Positions 52,133 through 61,589 of a stretch of DNA of 64,000 bases are shown piece after piece. The position numbers were made by a program, and so were the translations under genes. Origin of the DNA: G963677085 sp963677085. GTDB lineage: Bacteria; Planctomycetota; Planctomycetia; Pirellulales; Thermoguttaceae. The notes under the pieces were generated by a model. The model saw only the letters and a program-made list of their open reading frames with translations. It ran no database searches and had not been told where the DNA came from. How positions within the stretch are numbered: position 1 is the stretch's first letter; each line of letters opens with the position of its first letter. The stretch spans positions 744,001-808,000 of the forward strand of contig CAXXFH010000004.1 of the NCBI GenBank assembly GCA_963677085.2. The letters run 5' to 3'.

Positions 52133-52657
52133 TTAGCCTATCGCCAGTCGAATGACCCAAACGACGAGCGTGATCACAGCAATACCCAACGCGGGGTAAC
52201 CGATCGTGGCGCTATTGGGAATCCATCCCCACCAACGCCCTCGAACCGCGGAAATTAGCAACCAAGGCACAGCGCCCATTGCCACCATTGCCAATAAGGC
52301 CCCGCCCACATTGGTCCGCATGGCCGCGACGACTTGACCTCGCACCATATGGGCCCAGGCCGTGGTCATCCCACACGTGGGACACGGCCGATGGAACAAC
52401 ACCCGAAACGTACACGGCGGCAGTCCAAACTGTTGGTGCGTTCCCAGTCCTCGCGGATCGGGACGAACCGAGCGGGCTGCCAGCAGCACCCCCGACAAGC
52501 CAATGGCCAGCGCAATCACCAAAAACCGCTCGCGCCGAGACAAAGTCGAGGGGGAGGCAGGGTAGGCCTCCGGTACGCAAAATCCACGAAGAGCGGGCGG
52601 AGAATAGTCGGAAGACTCCGGGCCTGCAATATCAATTTTGGGGCTCTGTTCGTTCAT
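52133..52657 (-). CDS. DUF2752 membrane protein
   Basis: The 174-residue protein has a polar N-terminus and three or four membrane helices (about 46-61, 110-135, 150-172). The CPTCGMTTAWAHMVRG motif (two Cys, one turn apart, then a helix) is the DUF2752 signature. Molecular function of the family is not known to me. It lies between a lipoprotein gene and ymdB on the same strand. Confidence 0.85.
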   Translation of the reverse strand: MNEQSPKIDIAGPESSDYSPPALRGFCVPEAYPASPSTLSRRERFLVIALAIGLSGVLLAARSVRPDPRGLGTHQQFGLPPCTFRVLFHRPCPTCGMTTAWAHMVRGQVVAAMRTNVGGALLAMVAMGAVPWLLISAVRGRWWGWIPNSATIGYPALGIAVITLVVWVIRLAIG

Positions 52658-52669
52658 ACGCCCAGTTGC

Positions 52670-53488
52670 TTAGCCGCCCTTGCCCAACTTGGCCAGGCTG
52701 TCGGCTCGGGCCTCGTCGACACAAATCCGGCGAATTGCTGTGGCCTTGCCCGTGGTCGGGTCGACATCGACGATTGTCCCGTGGATGCGGACATCGTCGC
52801 TGGCAACCTCGAAATGCGTCGGGCGAAACGTGCGTGTCGTTTCCAGAACACGATCGATGCGCCGCCCAAGAATGCTTTCGTGGGGGCCGGTCATGCCCAC
52901 GTCGCACTGAAACGCGGTGCCGCCGGGAAGAATCGTTTCGTCGGCGGTGGGAACGTGCGTGTGGGTACCCAGTACGGCACTGACACGTCCGTCCAGGTGA
53001 CGCCCCATCAGTTGCATGTCGCTGGTCGCCTCGGCATGGAAATCCATCAGGACCACCCGAATGTCTGTTGGCAGCGTCTGCAGCACGCGGTCGGCGGCGT
53101 GAAACGGGCAATCGACCGGCGACATAAAAACACGTCCCAGGCACGCAAACACCGCGACATGCACATTACCCCGCGCGCGGAGGATGATGTGATCGCGCCC
53201 GGGCGCCTCGGCCGGGTAGTTGGCCGGGCGGACGATCCGTCGCTCGGTTTGCAGGATGGGAAAAATCTCGCGACGGCGAAAGGCGTGATCGCCCAGCGTA
53301 ATGCCGTCGACCCCGGCGGCCGTCAACTCTCGGTAGATCGCCGGCGTCAAGCCGGAGCCACCCGCCGCGTTCTCCGCATTGACCACCACCAGATCGAGTT
53401 CTTCTTCGGCCCGCAGGCCGCGCAGCGCACGCTCGATAATTTGTCGTCCGGGTTTTCCGACAACGTCGCCTATCAGAAGTAGCCGCAC
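52670..53488 (-). CDS. ymdB: YmdB-type metallophosphoesterase (2',3'-cyclic nucleotide phosphodiesterase family)
   Basis: The 272-residue protein fits the TIGR00282/YmdB family, which hydrolyses 2',3'-cNMPs in Bacillus. Metal-site motifs: GDVVGKPGR (N-terminus), VNAENAAGGSGLT, LGDHAFRR (the family usually has Asn here: GNHxW/F), MDFHAEATSD and LGTHTHVPTADE. The changed GDH for GNH is notable. It is 49 bp downstream of rny on the same strand, as in Firmicutes. Confidence 0.93.
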   Translation of the reverse strand: MRLLLIGDVVGKPGRQIIERALRGLRAEEELDLVVVNAENAAGGSGLTPAIYRELTAAGVDGITLGDHAFRRREIFPILQTERRIVRPANYPAEAPGRDHIILRARGNVHVAVFACLGRVFMSPVDCPFHAADRVLQTLPTDIRVVLMDFHAEATSDMQLMGRHLDGRVSAVLGTHTHVPTADETILPGGTAFQCDVGMTGPHESILGRRIDRVLETTRTFRPTHFEVASDDVRIHGTIVDVDPTTGKATAIRRICVDEARADSLAKLGKGG

Positions 53489-53537
53489 AGGCCTGTCTTT
53501 CTATGCTGGTGCCAGTTTGTTTCGGCGGGAACGGAGG

Positions 53538-55097
53538 TTAACGAGCCATTTCCACGTGGCGTGTTTCTCGCAACACAGTAACTTTGATTTCTCCCGGGTA
53601 GGTCAGTTGTTGCTCGAAAGCCTTGACGATATCGCGGCAAACCTTGGCCGCGGTTTCGTCGGTTGTCTCTTTGGCGTTGACCAACACACGCAATTCGCGC
53701 CCCGCCTGAATGGCATAGGCTTGCTCGACCCCGGCAAAGTGTGAGGCGATCGATTCGAGTTCCTCCATCCGCTTGACGTAGCGTTCGAGCGTTTCGCGAC
53801 GCGCACCCGGCCGCGACGCGCTACAAGCATCGGCCGCCGAGACAATCACCGTGTAAGGATTCTCCACCCGGAGATCGTCGTGGTGCCCGGCCGCGGCATG
53901 GATTACCTCGGGGGCTTCGCCGTAGCGTTTCAGCAGGTCGGCACCGATCTTCGGGTGGCCACCTTCGGCCTCGTGGTCGGCCGCCTTGCCGATGTCGTGC
54001 AACAGGCCACATCGCCGGGCCAGCTTGCCGTCGAGTCCCATCTCGTCGGCCAGTGCTCCCGCGATGAAAGCGACTTCGATGCAGTGACGAAGTACGTTTT
54101 GGCTGTAGCTTGTGCGGAAATGCAGGCGTCCGAGCAAGTGGATCAACCGCTCGTGCAGCCCGTGGGTCTCGACCTCCTGGCAAGCTTCCTCGCCGAGCTT
54201 CTGAATGTGTTTTTCGAGTTCCCGCTGGGTCTGGGCGACGATTTCTTCGATCCGTGCCGGGTGGATTCGGCCGTCGGTGATCAGCTTGGTCAGGGAGAGC
54301 CGAGCCACCTCGCGGCGGATCATGTCGAAGGCACTCACCACGACGACGCCGGGTGTGTCGTCGATGATCACATCCACGCCGGTAGCCTTCTCGAACGCCC
54401 GGATGTTCCGGCCTTCTCGACCGATAATACGCCCCTTCATTTCGTCGTTGGGGATGCCGACCGTGCTGGTGGTCGTCTCGGCCGTATGGGCGGCGGCGAA
54501 CCGTTGGAGCGACGTCAGCAGCGTTTCGCGAGCTTTTTCCTCGCACGTCTCGGCCACTAGCTTCTCGTGCTTCATGATGACCGCCCCGGTCTCGTGCTGC
54601 AGTTGGGTATCCAGCAGTTCGAGTAGCCGTTCGGTCGCCTCTTCGTGGCTGAGTCCGCTGAGTTCATGCAGCGTTTGACGCTGAAGATCCAGCAGCTTCG
54701 AAAGTTCTTCCTTGCGGCGATTCGCGTCTTGAATCCGCTCGGTAAGCTTTCGCTGCGTGCTCTCCACAATCTTCTCCTGTTTGCGGAGCTGTTCGGCCTG
54801 TTCTTCCAAGGCGTCTTGGCGTTTGTCGAGCAGGCGTTCGCGTTCGTGCAGTTCTGCTCGCACCCGGCGCAGTTCTTTCTCGCTCTCCCCCTGCTGCTTG
54901 AGGATCATCTCCTTGATTTCGAGTTCCGCTTCACGACGCCGGTTGTCGACCTCCTGGCCGGCGCGACGAAGGATCTCTCGGGCTTCGGTTTCCGCGTCAC
55001 GACGACGCAGCCGGTCCAACAACTTCACCAATACAAAGGTCATGCCAGCAGAGAGCAAGACCGCTACGACTATGGCAATCGCGGTAGATGGGTCCAC
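53538..55097 (-). CDS. rny: Ribonuclease Y
   Basis: RNase Y is a membrane-bound endonuclease that begins mRNA decay. The 519-residue length is typical. N-terminal membrane helix (about 3-25), a long coiled coil (about 30-200), KH domain (about 210-270, with GRIIGREGRNIRAFE) and HD domain (LRHCIEVAFIAGALADE, GLLHDIGKAADHE). GTG at 55097, with GAGG 7 bp upstream, is favoured over the 47-codon longer frame. It is paired with ymdB downstream. Confidence 0.96.
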   Translation of the reverse strand: MDPSTAIAIVVAVLLSAGMTFVLVKLLDRLRRRDAETEAREILRRAGQEVDNRRREAELEIKEMILKQQGESEKELRRVRAELHERERLLDKRQDALEEQAEQLRKQEKIVESTQRKLTERIQDANRRKEELSKLLDLQRQTLHELSGLSHEEATERLLELLDTQLQHETGAVIMKHEKLVAETCEEKARETLLTSLQRFAAAHTAETTTSTVGIPNDEMKGRIIGREGRNIRAFEKATGVDVIIDDTPGVVVVSAFDMIRREVARLSLTKLITDGRIHPARIEEIVAQTQRELEKHIQKLGEEACQEVETHGLHERLIHLLGRLHFRTSYSQNVLRHCIEVAFIAGALADEMGLDGKLARRCGLLHDIGKAADHEAEGGHPKIGADLLKRYGEAPEVIHAAAGHHDDLRVENPYTVIVSAADACSASRPGARRETLERYVKRMEELESIASHFAGVEQAYAIQAGRELRVLVNAKETTDETAAKVCRDIVKAFEQQLTYPGEIKVTVLRETRHVEMAR

Positions 55098-56340
55098 AAT
55101 AAATACCTCGCGAGGTTTAATTGGATCGGACCGTGCATCCGCCGGATTGGCCTGCGGCAGGCGACGAAGTGGCACTCCGCGACGATTGCAGAGCAGGTCC
55201 CCGCTTTGGGGTGCTTCCGCGCAATAAGATGCAATCATCCGGCAGATTTACTTCGCCAAGCCCGGCGCTGTTTCCAGCGACGGTCGTTCAGCGAGGCAAT
55301 TCAAGAGCCGAACCGCAGCTCCACTCACAAGAGGGGTGGCGCCGTTTTCGAGAGGACTGTATCGTTCCCATGCCGCGTCCGAGCAGGTCGGACGACAACA
55401 GGGGACCGAACTGGGCAGAGTTGCATGCCTCGGCATAATTGTCGAACCATGCTGGCGCCCGGCGCGGTACCACCGGGTGGGGCCCCCAATGCTTCCAGGA
55501 TACGGCGAATCGTCATCCAACCACCTCGCGATGGCCACCGTGCATGCGACGGCCACCGTGGATACCGGGTCGCGCACGCCGGATCTACCCAGATCCGGCG
55601 CACGATCCACTCTTGCGGTCTGCGAGCAAATGCTGACATGCCGAGAATGAATCGGACCAAGCACCGCAGTAGGGTCATCAGTAGATGCATCAGCCCTACA
55701 ACTCCCGAGGTTGGTTTGCGTTTGATTGTTGCCTGATACAGATCCTGTCGAAAACCTGCGGGTAGCTACGCTTCGACTTCGATTACCTCACCGACAACCG
55801 AAGGCACGCGCGATCCAATACTTGGCTAGCGTCTCAAGTATTCGAATCCGACAACACCAGCGGTTTGCCACGGCACAGCCCGGATCGCTCCGGTTTCTTC
55901 TGTCGCCGCAGGATAATAACCGCTGACACTTTCATGCACACAATCTTAACAGAGATTCTGCAAACTGCAACTCGGATTCGCGCGACCGGCCGAAGATAAA
56001 CCTCTATTGTAGCAAGGGTTTATAGAAATGCGATTTGGGGCGACTGCGCAGAATGGGGGGGGGGGGGGGTGGAATGCGAGGAAGCGGCCCCCCTGGCAAA
56101 AGGGGCGCCGGTGCGGCAATCCCACCAACACGATGGGTGGTAAACTGTATCGATGCGCGGCATAAACGGGGGCTGGCTCAACACGCCGTTGCGTTGGCGC
56201 CCCCGCACAAATGGTAACACCGGACACCGCGAATTCGTTGCCGCCGGTCCCGAGTCCCGCGACATAATTGGATTTCTGTCACTAAATTTCCCGTGCAAAA
56301 CGCGCAAAACCAGACAACCAACGCAAACCCATCGAACTGC
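55098..56340. other. 1.2-kb divergent gap between rny and tilS
   Basis: I see no supported gene. A hairpin with perfect 9-bp stem GCCGGATCT/AGATCCGGC is at 55578-55599. GGCCACCGTG is repeated at about 55534 and 55551. A run of 15 G is at 56055-56069. A minus-strand frame at 55325-55690 begins with hydrophobic residues but lacks a ribosome site and a protein-like composition. Confidence 0.5.
56055..56069 (+). repeat. Homopolymer run of 15 G
   Basis: Fifteen consecutive G in the gap upstream of tilS. It could vary in length by slippage, form a G-quadruplex, or be a sequencing/assembly artefact. Confidence 0.9.
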
Positions 56341-57372
56341 ATGGCGTCTTTCCATCCGCTTGAAACACAACTTGCCGAAGCCTGGCCGCCGGACGACTTC
56401 AGCGACGTTACCGTGTTGTTGGCCGTTTCCGGTGGGGCCGACAGCGTGGCCATGCTCCGCGCTTTACACGCCTTGAAGACCGGTGGCGTGGGACGCCTCG
56501 TGGTGGGCCATGTTAACCACGGTCTCCGCGGGAACGAGTCGGACGAGGACGAGCGGTTCGTGGTGGGGTTGGCCAAGCGACACGGTTTGGCGTGCGAGGT
56601 CAGCACGGCGCACGTCCGCGAACTGGCGGCAATCGAGGGCGACGGGCTGGAGGCCGCCGCTCGAACGTTGCGCTATGAACGACTACGCATCATGGCCGAG
56701 CACGTGGGCGCCCGCTATTTGGTCACCGCTCACACGGCCGACGATCAGGCCGAAACCGTCATGCATCGGATTGTGCGCGGCACGGGCATTCGAGGTTTGG
56801 CCGGGATTCCGCGTCTCCGCATGCTTAGTGCGGCCACCACGTTAATCCGTCCCATGCTACGATTTCGTCGCGCCGAACTTCTGTCGTACCTGAAAGATCT
56901 GGGCCAGCCCTATCGTGTCGACGCGAGCAACGCCGACCCTCGGTTCACCCGAAACCGCATTCGCCACGAATTGCTCCCCCTGCTTGCACGGCAGTTCAAC
57001 GAAAATGTCGTCGACGCCCTGCTGCGGCTGGCCACGTTGGCCGACGAAATTCATGGCGTGACCGACGCCCTGATCGTGGATCTCCTGGAGCAATGCGTCG
57101 AAGGGCTTGATCGCGTCACCGGACCGGTACGAATCTGCACGAATCGCTTGGTCGGGCAACCGCGTTACCTGGTGCGCGAAGTGGCGATCGCCGTTTGGCG
57201 GCTCCGAGAATGGCCCCAGCAGGCCATGGGCTTTCCCGAGTGGGACCACTTGGCCACGATGATCGACGAAGCGGCCAATCGGGCGGCCGACGTGCCGAAG
57301 GCCTGCACCTTCCCGGGCAAAGTGCAAGCCGAGATTTTCGACAGCGTGCTCGTGCTCAGAAGGCTTCGCTGA
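56341..57372 (+). CDS. tilS: tRNA(Ile)-lysidine synthase
   Basis: TilS adds lysine to C34 of the CAU-anticodon tRNA-Ile so that it reads AUA. The 343-residue protein has the PP-loop ATP motif LLAVSGGADSVAML near residue 30, GHVNHGLRGNESDEDERFV and LVTAHTADDQAETVMHRIVRGTG, typical of the family. The C-terminal part is short, as in compact TilS forms. The ATG at 56341 lacks a strong ribosome site; a GTG at 56293 is an alternative. Confidence 0.94.
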   Translation: MASFHPLETQLAEAWPPDDFSDVTVLLAVSGGADSVAMLRALHALKTGGVGRLVVGHVNHGLRGNESDEDERFVVGLAKRHGLACEVSTAHVRELAAIEGDGLEAAARTLRYERLRIMAEHVGARYLVTAHTADDQAETVMHRIVRGTGIRGLAGIPRLRMLSAATTLIRPMLRFRRAELLSYLKDLGQPYRVDASNADPRFTRNRIRHELLPLLARQFNENVVDALLRLATLADEIHGVTDALIVDLLEQCVEGLDRVTGPVRICTNRLVGQPRYLVREVAIAVWRLREWPQQAMGFPEWDHLATMIDEAANRAADVPKACTFPGKVQAEIFDSVLVLRRLR

Positions 57373-57983
57373 TCGTTCGCAGTTGCCGGTCGTAGGGCAC
57401 CTTGGGGCCGTTTATCCCAAAGTGTCTCAGTCTGTTTTTTCGGTGGCACCCGAAGAAACCACGTTCGATTGGCCATAAACCTCGGCTCGTGAAATCGCCA
57501 GTTTTGTTGGCTACGTCGGCCGCTGGTGTGGCTGTTGGATCACGTGAGATCCTCCAAAGCCGATGGGGTTTACCCATCTTGTGAGATCGCGGTTTGGATT
57601 GGGGGTCACACACGGCGAATTTCGGGCATCGACCGTGCAAAACCGTTTGGTGGTTTTTCAGCAACCGCTTCACCAAGACCGTGCCGCCCCGGAAGCGTGA
57701 ATGTTCTGCGGCCAAGGCATTGAACTGCCTTCGCCCAATGCGAGTATTTGTTGATGCTTGCATATTCATTGAACGGTTGAGTAAGGTCAAACGCCTTGAA
57801 ACCGGGCTCCCGATGGTCGCCCTCATTCCGCAGGCAATGCAGGACGCAATAGTAGATGTGCATGATTTCGGGAAAGACTCGAACCGGCCGCCATCCTTCG
57901 TGAGGTGGCTCCAAGCCGCTGTAATCTTCTCTGTATCGTCGTGGGTCCTCCAAGGTAGACATCGGTCAAAAGGAGATGCGATC
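57373..57983. other. 611-bp gap with a copy of the 106-bp repeat
   Basis: No gene is supported. The repeat copy at 57746-57852 is listed separately. AAGGAG near 57969 is the ribosome site of the next gene. Confidence 0.5.
57746..57852 (+). repeat. 106-bp dispersed repeat family, diverged copy 4
   Basis: The right half (ACCGGGCTCCCGATGGTCGCC, then CTCATTCCGCAGGCAATGCAGG and ACGCAATAG) is close to the other copies; the left half is more diverged. It ends 131 bp before the gene at 57984 in the same orientation. Confidence 0.88.
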
Positions 57984-59798
57984 ATGTTCGGTAGATCGAA
58001 ATTGGTTGTTGCCCTGCCAATGTTGTTGGTCTTTGGGTTTCTCGTACCCCAGCCGGTCGAGGCCCAGGTGAACTGGGGAGACGTGTTCGGCGGCAACAAA
58101 AACCGCAGCAATCAGAACGCGCGCCAACAAAACCGTGACGGCGGTCGCCAGAGGCCACAGAACGAGGGGCAAAGAAAATGGACCGGTCGAGACACGAGAA
58201 ATGTTGTCGAAGGGATCATTGGCATTGGCGAAGGCATTATTCGCGCCAACGAAGGATACTATCCCGATCGACCTCGCCCACCCTACGATCGCCCACCGTA
58301 TTATCGCCCTCCTTACAACCGCCCACCCTATTATCCTTCCACGGGACCGACGATTATTTACCGCGACCGGCCAACCGTCGTACAACCCCAACCACAGCCG
58401 GCGTTGGTCCAGCCTCAGCCTGCACCAACCACGGTCAATAAGGTCGAGATGATTCCGGCACGGATCATGGTCAATGCCACGCCGTTTTCGGCCTTTGCCG
58501 CTCTGACGGCGAACCAGATCGACGATGAGATCGACGGCCGGCTAAGCGACATCGAAGACACCAAGGAAGAGCTGGAAGACCTCGTCAAGGACAAGGCCAA
58601 GCAGGATGTCGACAATCTCGTCGGCTACGATGCGGCCACGAAACAGAAAATCAAAGATCGGATTGAGAAAGGGCAGGCTTTCGGCGATCTGCTCACCGGG
58701 GCCGATCCGGCCGGGGAGAAAAAGCTTGGCCAGCATGCCGATGCCCTGGACGCGATCGCCGACGCGGCCGACGACGCAGGCAAGGGGAAATTCGACGCCG
58801 GCGACGCGGCCAAACTTAGTAAGGTGCTGGAACCCTACGTCCAAGGCGACCCGAAACTCGAAGCCGATATCTCCGATGCCCTGGTTGGTCTGGCGGTCGA
58901 CAGCTCGGTTATCGACGTGCTCGACCATGCCCGACCTGGTGTCGTCGTAATTCCAGTTGGCTTCAATACCCCTATTATCCTCGTGGGTACATTGCCAGCT
59001 GGAGAGGTTGTTTCGTTGGGCAATGGCACCGTGTTGATTGGCACGGGTAATCCCGACGACGGCGTCCTGTTTGGCCGAGGAAACGCCGCCCAACTGGCCG
59101 GGCTGCCGGTGGGAATCGGTGAGCCGATTCCCGACACCGATGCCAAGCTGGTCACCGATGGAGTCCTGTTGCTCAACGGCGGTGGCGTCAAGATTTTCTA
59201 CAATATCGATAATCAACAATATGAAATGATGCCCGGCTATCGACAACACCTGCCCACGGGAAAGACGTGGAAGGTAGAGTTCGATCGCGGCGGTACTCAC
59301 GGCAAACAGGCTTACGGCCTTACCGAGGGCACCTATAAATTCACTCCCACACCGGATCGTGGTTGGGAACTGTACAAGCACACGTTCAATGTGACCATTG
59401 ACAACTCCGGTAACCCGGTCGATTTTCACTATGTGTTAGACAACGTGCAACAAACCGTGTTGGCGGGCGGCCAAAATCGACACACCGGCGCGTACCCATT
59501 GATTGTTCGCTTCGACAACGGGGCTGGTGCCGAGAAGAAAAAACGCTTGGAAGGCGGTGAATATCGCATCGCCCTGTCGTCCGATGGTTCCTACAACCTT
59601 TATGGCGAAGACGACGTTGCGCCTCCGGTGAAGATTGCCGACGTGATCCCCAGCCCCGGTCGGAAAACGACGATTTTCGACGATCCCCGTCGGGTGACCT
59701 CACGGATCTTCGACAACCAGTTCACCCGTGCCGACGATCGCCAGCGTCCGAATCTGCAGGGCTCGCGGTCGAGCCACGGCAGTCTCTTCGGACGATGA
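57984..59798 (+). CDS. Secreted Pro/Tyr/Arg-rich protein of unknown function
   Basis: The 604-residue protein has a signal peptide (about 1-27, ending PVEAQ), an Asn/Gln/Arg-rich stretch, then a Tyr-Pro-Pro-Arg repeat region (about 90-130, RPPYDRPPYYRPPYNRPP) and a PQPQPALVQPQP stretch. The middle (about 165-310) is acidic and helical (IDDEIDGRLSDIEDTKEELEDLV). The C-terminal half is beta-rich with Gly/Asn/Thr and motifs such as TWKVEFDRGGTHGKQAYGL and YKFTPTPDRGWELY. I do not recognise it. AAGGAG lies 9 bp before the ATG. Its secretion and low-complexity region suggest a cell-surface or matrix role. Confidence 0.75.
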   Translation: MFGRSKLVVALPMLLVFGFLVPQPVEAQVNWGDVFGGNKNRSNQNARQQNRDGGRQRPQNEGQRKWTGRDTRNVVEGIIGIGEGIIRANEGYYPDRPRPPYDRPPYYRPPYNRPPYYPSTGPTIIYRDRPTVVQPQPQPALVQPQPAPTTVNKVEMIPARIMVNATPFSAFAALTANQIDDEIDGRLSDIEDTKEELEDLVKDKAKQDVDNLVGYDAATKQKIKDRIEKGQAFGDLLTGADPAGEKKLGQHADALDAIADAADDAGKGKFDAGDAAKLSKVLEPYVQGDPKLEADISDALVGLAVDSSVIDVLDHARPGVVVIPVGFNTPIILVGTLPAGEVVSLGNGTVLIGTGNPDDGVLFGRGNAAQLAGLPVGIGEPIPDTDAKLVTDGVLLLNGGGVKIFYNIDNQQYEMMPGYRQHLPTGKTWKVEFDRGGTHGKQAYGLTEGTYKFTPTPDRGWELYKHTFNVTIDNSGNPVDFHYVLDNVQQTVLAGGQNRHTGAYPLIVRFDNGAGAEKKKRLEGGEYRIALSSDGSYNLYGEDDVAPPVKIADVIPSPGRKTTIFDDPRRVTSRIFDNQFTRADDRQRPNLQGSRSSHGSLFGR

Positions 59799-59851
59799 TT
59801 TGTTTTACCGGCAAGGGAGCAGGCATCGTGCCGAAGCCTCGTTCCCTTGCT

Positions 59852-59984
59852 AGTGCTTTGTCAAACCTAAAAAATGGGGTGCCATGCCCACGCTTGCGTG
59901 GGCATGTTCCTTGGGATTTCAGCATGGCCACGCAAGCGTGGACATGGCACCCACGACCCCTGGTTTCAAAGTCGACAAAGCACT
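59852..59984. mobile_element. MITE-like element with AGTGCTTTGTC terminal inverted repeats
   Basis: Perfect 11-bp inverted ends AGTGCTTTGTC (59852-59862) and GACAAAGCACT (59974-59984). Inside are nested inverted repeats: GGGTGCCATGCCCACGC near 59878 against GCGTGGACATGGCACCC near 59937, and a perfect hairpin CCCACGCTTGCGTGGG. There is no coding capacity and no obvious target duplication. A mobile origin is inferred only from structure. Confidence 0.6.
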
Positions 59985-60010
59985 GGTTGTCGTTTTCGCT
60001 TGGAGAATAA

Positions 60011-60047
60011 AAAACGCGGCCCGCCACGATTCGGCGAGCCGCGTTTT
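60011..60047. terminator. Bidirectional rho-independent terminator
   Basis: AAAACGCGGC (60011-60020) pairs with GCCGCGTTTT (60038-60047), giving a G+C stem with a T tract in both directions. It lies between two converging genes. Confidence 0.85.
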
Positions 60048-60125
60048 GCTGTTGGTTGTCTATGGCGTTATTGGCAGGCCGGGAGTTGGGTACCATAGAC
60101 AGCTTATCTGCCCTTGCTTTGGCAG

Positions 60126-60151
60126 TGGCGGACAAGCCGTCGCTGGCACCC
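60126..60151 (+). repeat. 26-bp dispersed repeat, second copy
   Basis: Matches the reverse complement of 51255-51280 with one mismatch; it ends in GGCACCC like the inverted-repeat elements at 8438, 33539 and 44725. It lies 25 bp downstream of the permease stop. Confidence 0.7.
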
Positions 60152-60176
60152 AAGCCGACGTCGAAAAATCGACGCA

Positions 60177-61589
60177 TTACTCGGCCGAGGGCATTTCCAG
60201 CGTCTTGCTTTGCAGACCCGCTTTAGCCAGCACGAGGTAGAGCACAAAGCCGACGACGAAGGCAGCCAACGGCGGAATCGGCACCACGCCGGGCATGTAG
60301 AAGTCGGCAGCCCCCACGGCGAAACCCAGGACCCAGGAAATCCATCCCGCCGGGTTGAAGCCGGCTCGCGGCCCCGCCCATTTCTTACCGGATAACAGGT
60401 AGTCGGCTGCCATGGCACCGCAGATCGGGCCGAACGATGCACCGATCACGGAGAACACTTGCACTACGTTGCCCGCCCAACCGGTAACGGCCAGCAGGAT
60501 ACTCACGGCAGTACCAATACCCACGGTGACAAACGGATTGACGTTGGGCAACGTGGTTTTGAAGCTGTTGGCCGCGATAAACGCGGAGAAGCACGCAGGC
60601 GGAAACGCGGCAATCGCCAGCAGGTACATGAACGTGGCACCCACGCTGGTGCTGCCCATGATGTCGCTCATGAGCACGGTGGGATTCATCATTGCCGGGT
60701 CGGCCGCTTTGCCTGACCCGTGGGCACCAGCTACGATGAGCAACGCCAAACCGCCGGCGAAAATGGTGGCGCCCGCAATACCGACCAGGCCGCCAAGTTG
60801 CACGTCCTTGCCGTCACGGTTGTTCATGCCAAAGTCGCAACCCGCCGCACCGGCCGTTGCAAAGAAGCCGATGATGTAGGTCAACGTGATGGCAAATACG
60901 CCCCAGGTGCTCAACGCTTGCGGTGCTTCGGCGGCTTGATCACCGGCCGTTGCAGCGGCAACGGCGGCATCCACCGGCGCGGCCGGGTCGAAATTTCCCA
61001 CGCCGCCGATTGACGAGACACACAGCACAATCAGGATGATCAAGGGAATCGCCGGCAAGAAGCTTGCCACCTTGGCGACGTACTGAATCCCCTTGAGGCC
61101 CATGAACGCCGCCACAATCGCCCACACGGTAGCCACGGCCATATGAGCGGGTGTGCCGATCGACTCCAGAACTCCCACACCCAAAACAGGTGCCACGAGA
61201 AGAGCTGCTGAAAAACACGCGTTCACGCCCAACCAGCCAAACTGCAACAACCCCATCAAAAAGCCGGGCATCAGGAAGCCACCCTGCACGCCGTAGGTCG
61301 AAGTGCCCACGATGTACAGCGGCAAACCGGTCTTCAAACCAAGCATGCCGGGCACAAGGTAATAAAGGAAGTGGCACAAAAGGGCGGCGACCACCAACGC
61401 CAAGAGGGCAATCCCCAGGCCATGCGAAAGGGTTCCGCCGGGAGCTCCACCGGCGGTCGGTACGTCTTGCCAGAAAACGAACCACAGCATAATGCCGGCA
61501 TACGTCTGAGCCGTGCTGCTAAACCACGCCACGCGGGCGTTTTGGGGCACCGGCTTGGCGGCCGCTACGTAAGAGGGTAAGGACGACAT
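60177..61589 (-). CDS. NCS1-type (cytosine permease-like) membrane transporter
   Basis: The 470-residue protein has about 12 hydrophobic segments. Its start (ARVAWFSSTAQTYAGIMLWFVFW) and GTSTYGVQGGFLMPGFLMGLLQFGWLGVNACF fit the NCS1/CodB-type nucleobase:cation symporters. An extra Ala-rich loop (about 207-225, DPAAPVDAAVAAATAGDQAAE) is unusual. Substrate could be cytosine or another base or cofactor precursor; not resolved. AGGAG lies before the ATG. It is transcribed alone. Confidence 0.85.
   Translation of the reverse strand: MSSLPSYVAAAKPVPQNARVAWFSSTAQTYAGIMLWFVFWQDVPTAGGAPGGTLSHGLGIALLALVVAALLCHFLYYLVPGMLGLKTGLPLYIVGTSTYGVQGGFLMPGFLMGLLQFGWLGVNACFSAALLVAPVLGVGVLESIGTPAHMAVATVWAIVAAFMGLKGIQYVAKVASFLPAIPLIILIVLCVSSIGGVGNFDPAAPVDAAVAAATAGDQAAEAPQALSTWGVFAITLTYIIGFFATAGAAGCDFGMNNRDGKDVQLGGLVGIAGATIFAGGLALLIVAGAHGSGKAADPAMMNPTVLMSDIMGSTSVGATFMYLLAIAAFPPACFSAFIAANSFKTTLPNVNPFVTVGIGTAVSILLAVTGWAGNVVQVFSVIGASFGPICGAMAADYLLSGKKWAGPRAGFNPAGWISWVLGFAVGAADFYMPGVVPIPPLAAFVVGFVLYLVLAKAGLQSKTLEMPSAE

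Noticed and set aside
55325..55690. Minus-strand frame of 121 codons between rny and tilS
   Set aside because: Hydrophobic start but no ribosome site, odd composition and overlap with a hairpin and direct repeats; not supported as a gene.
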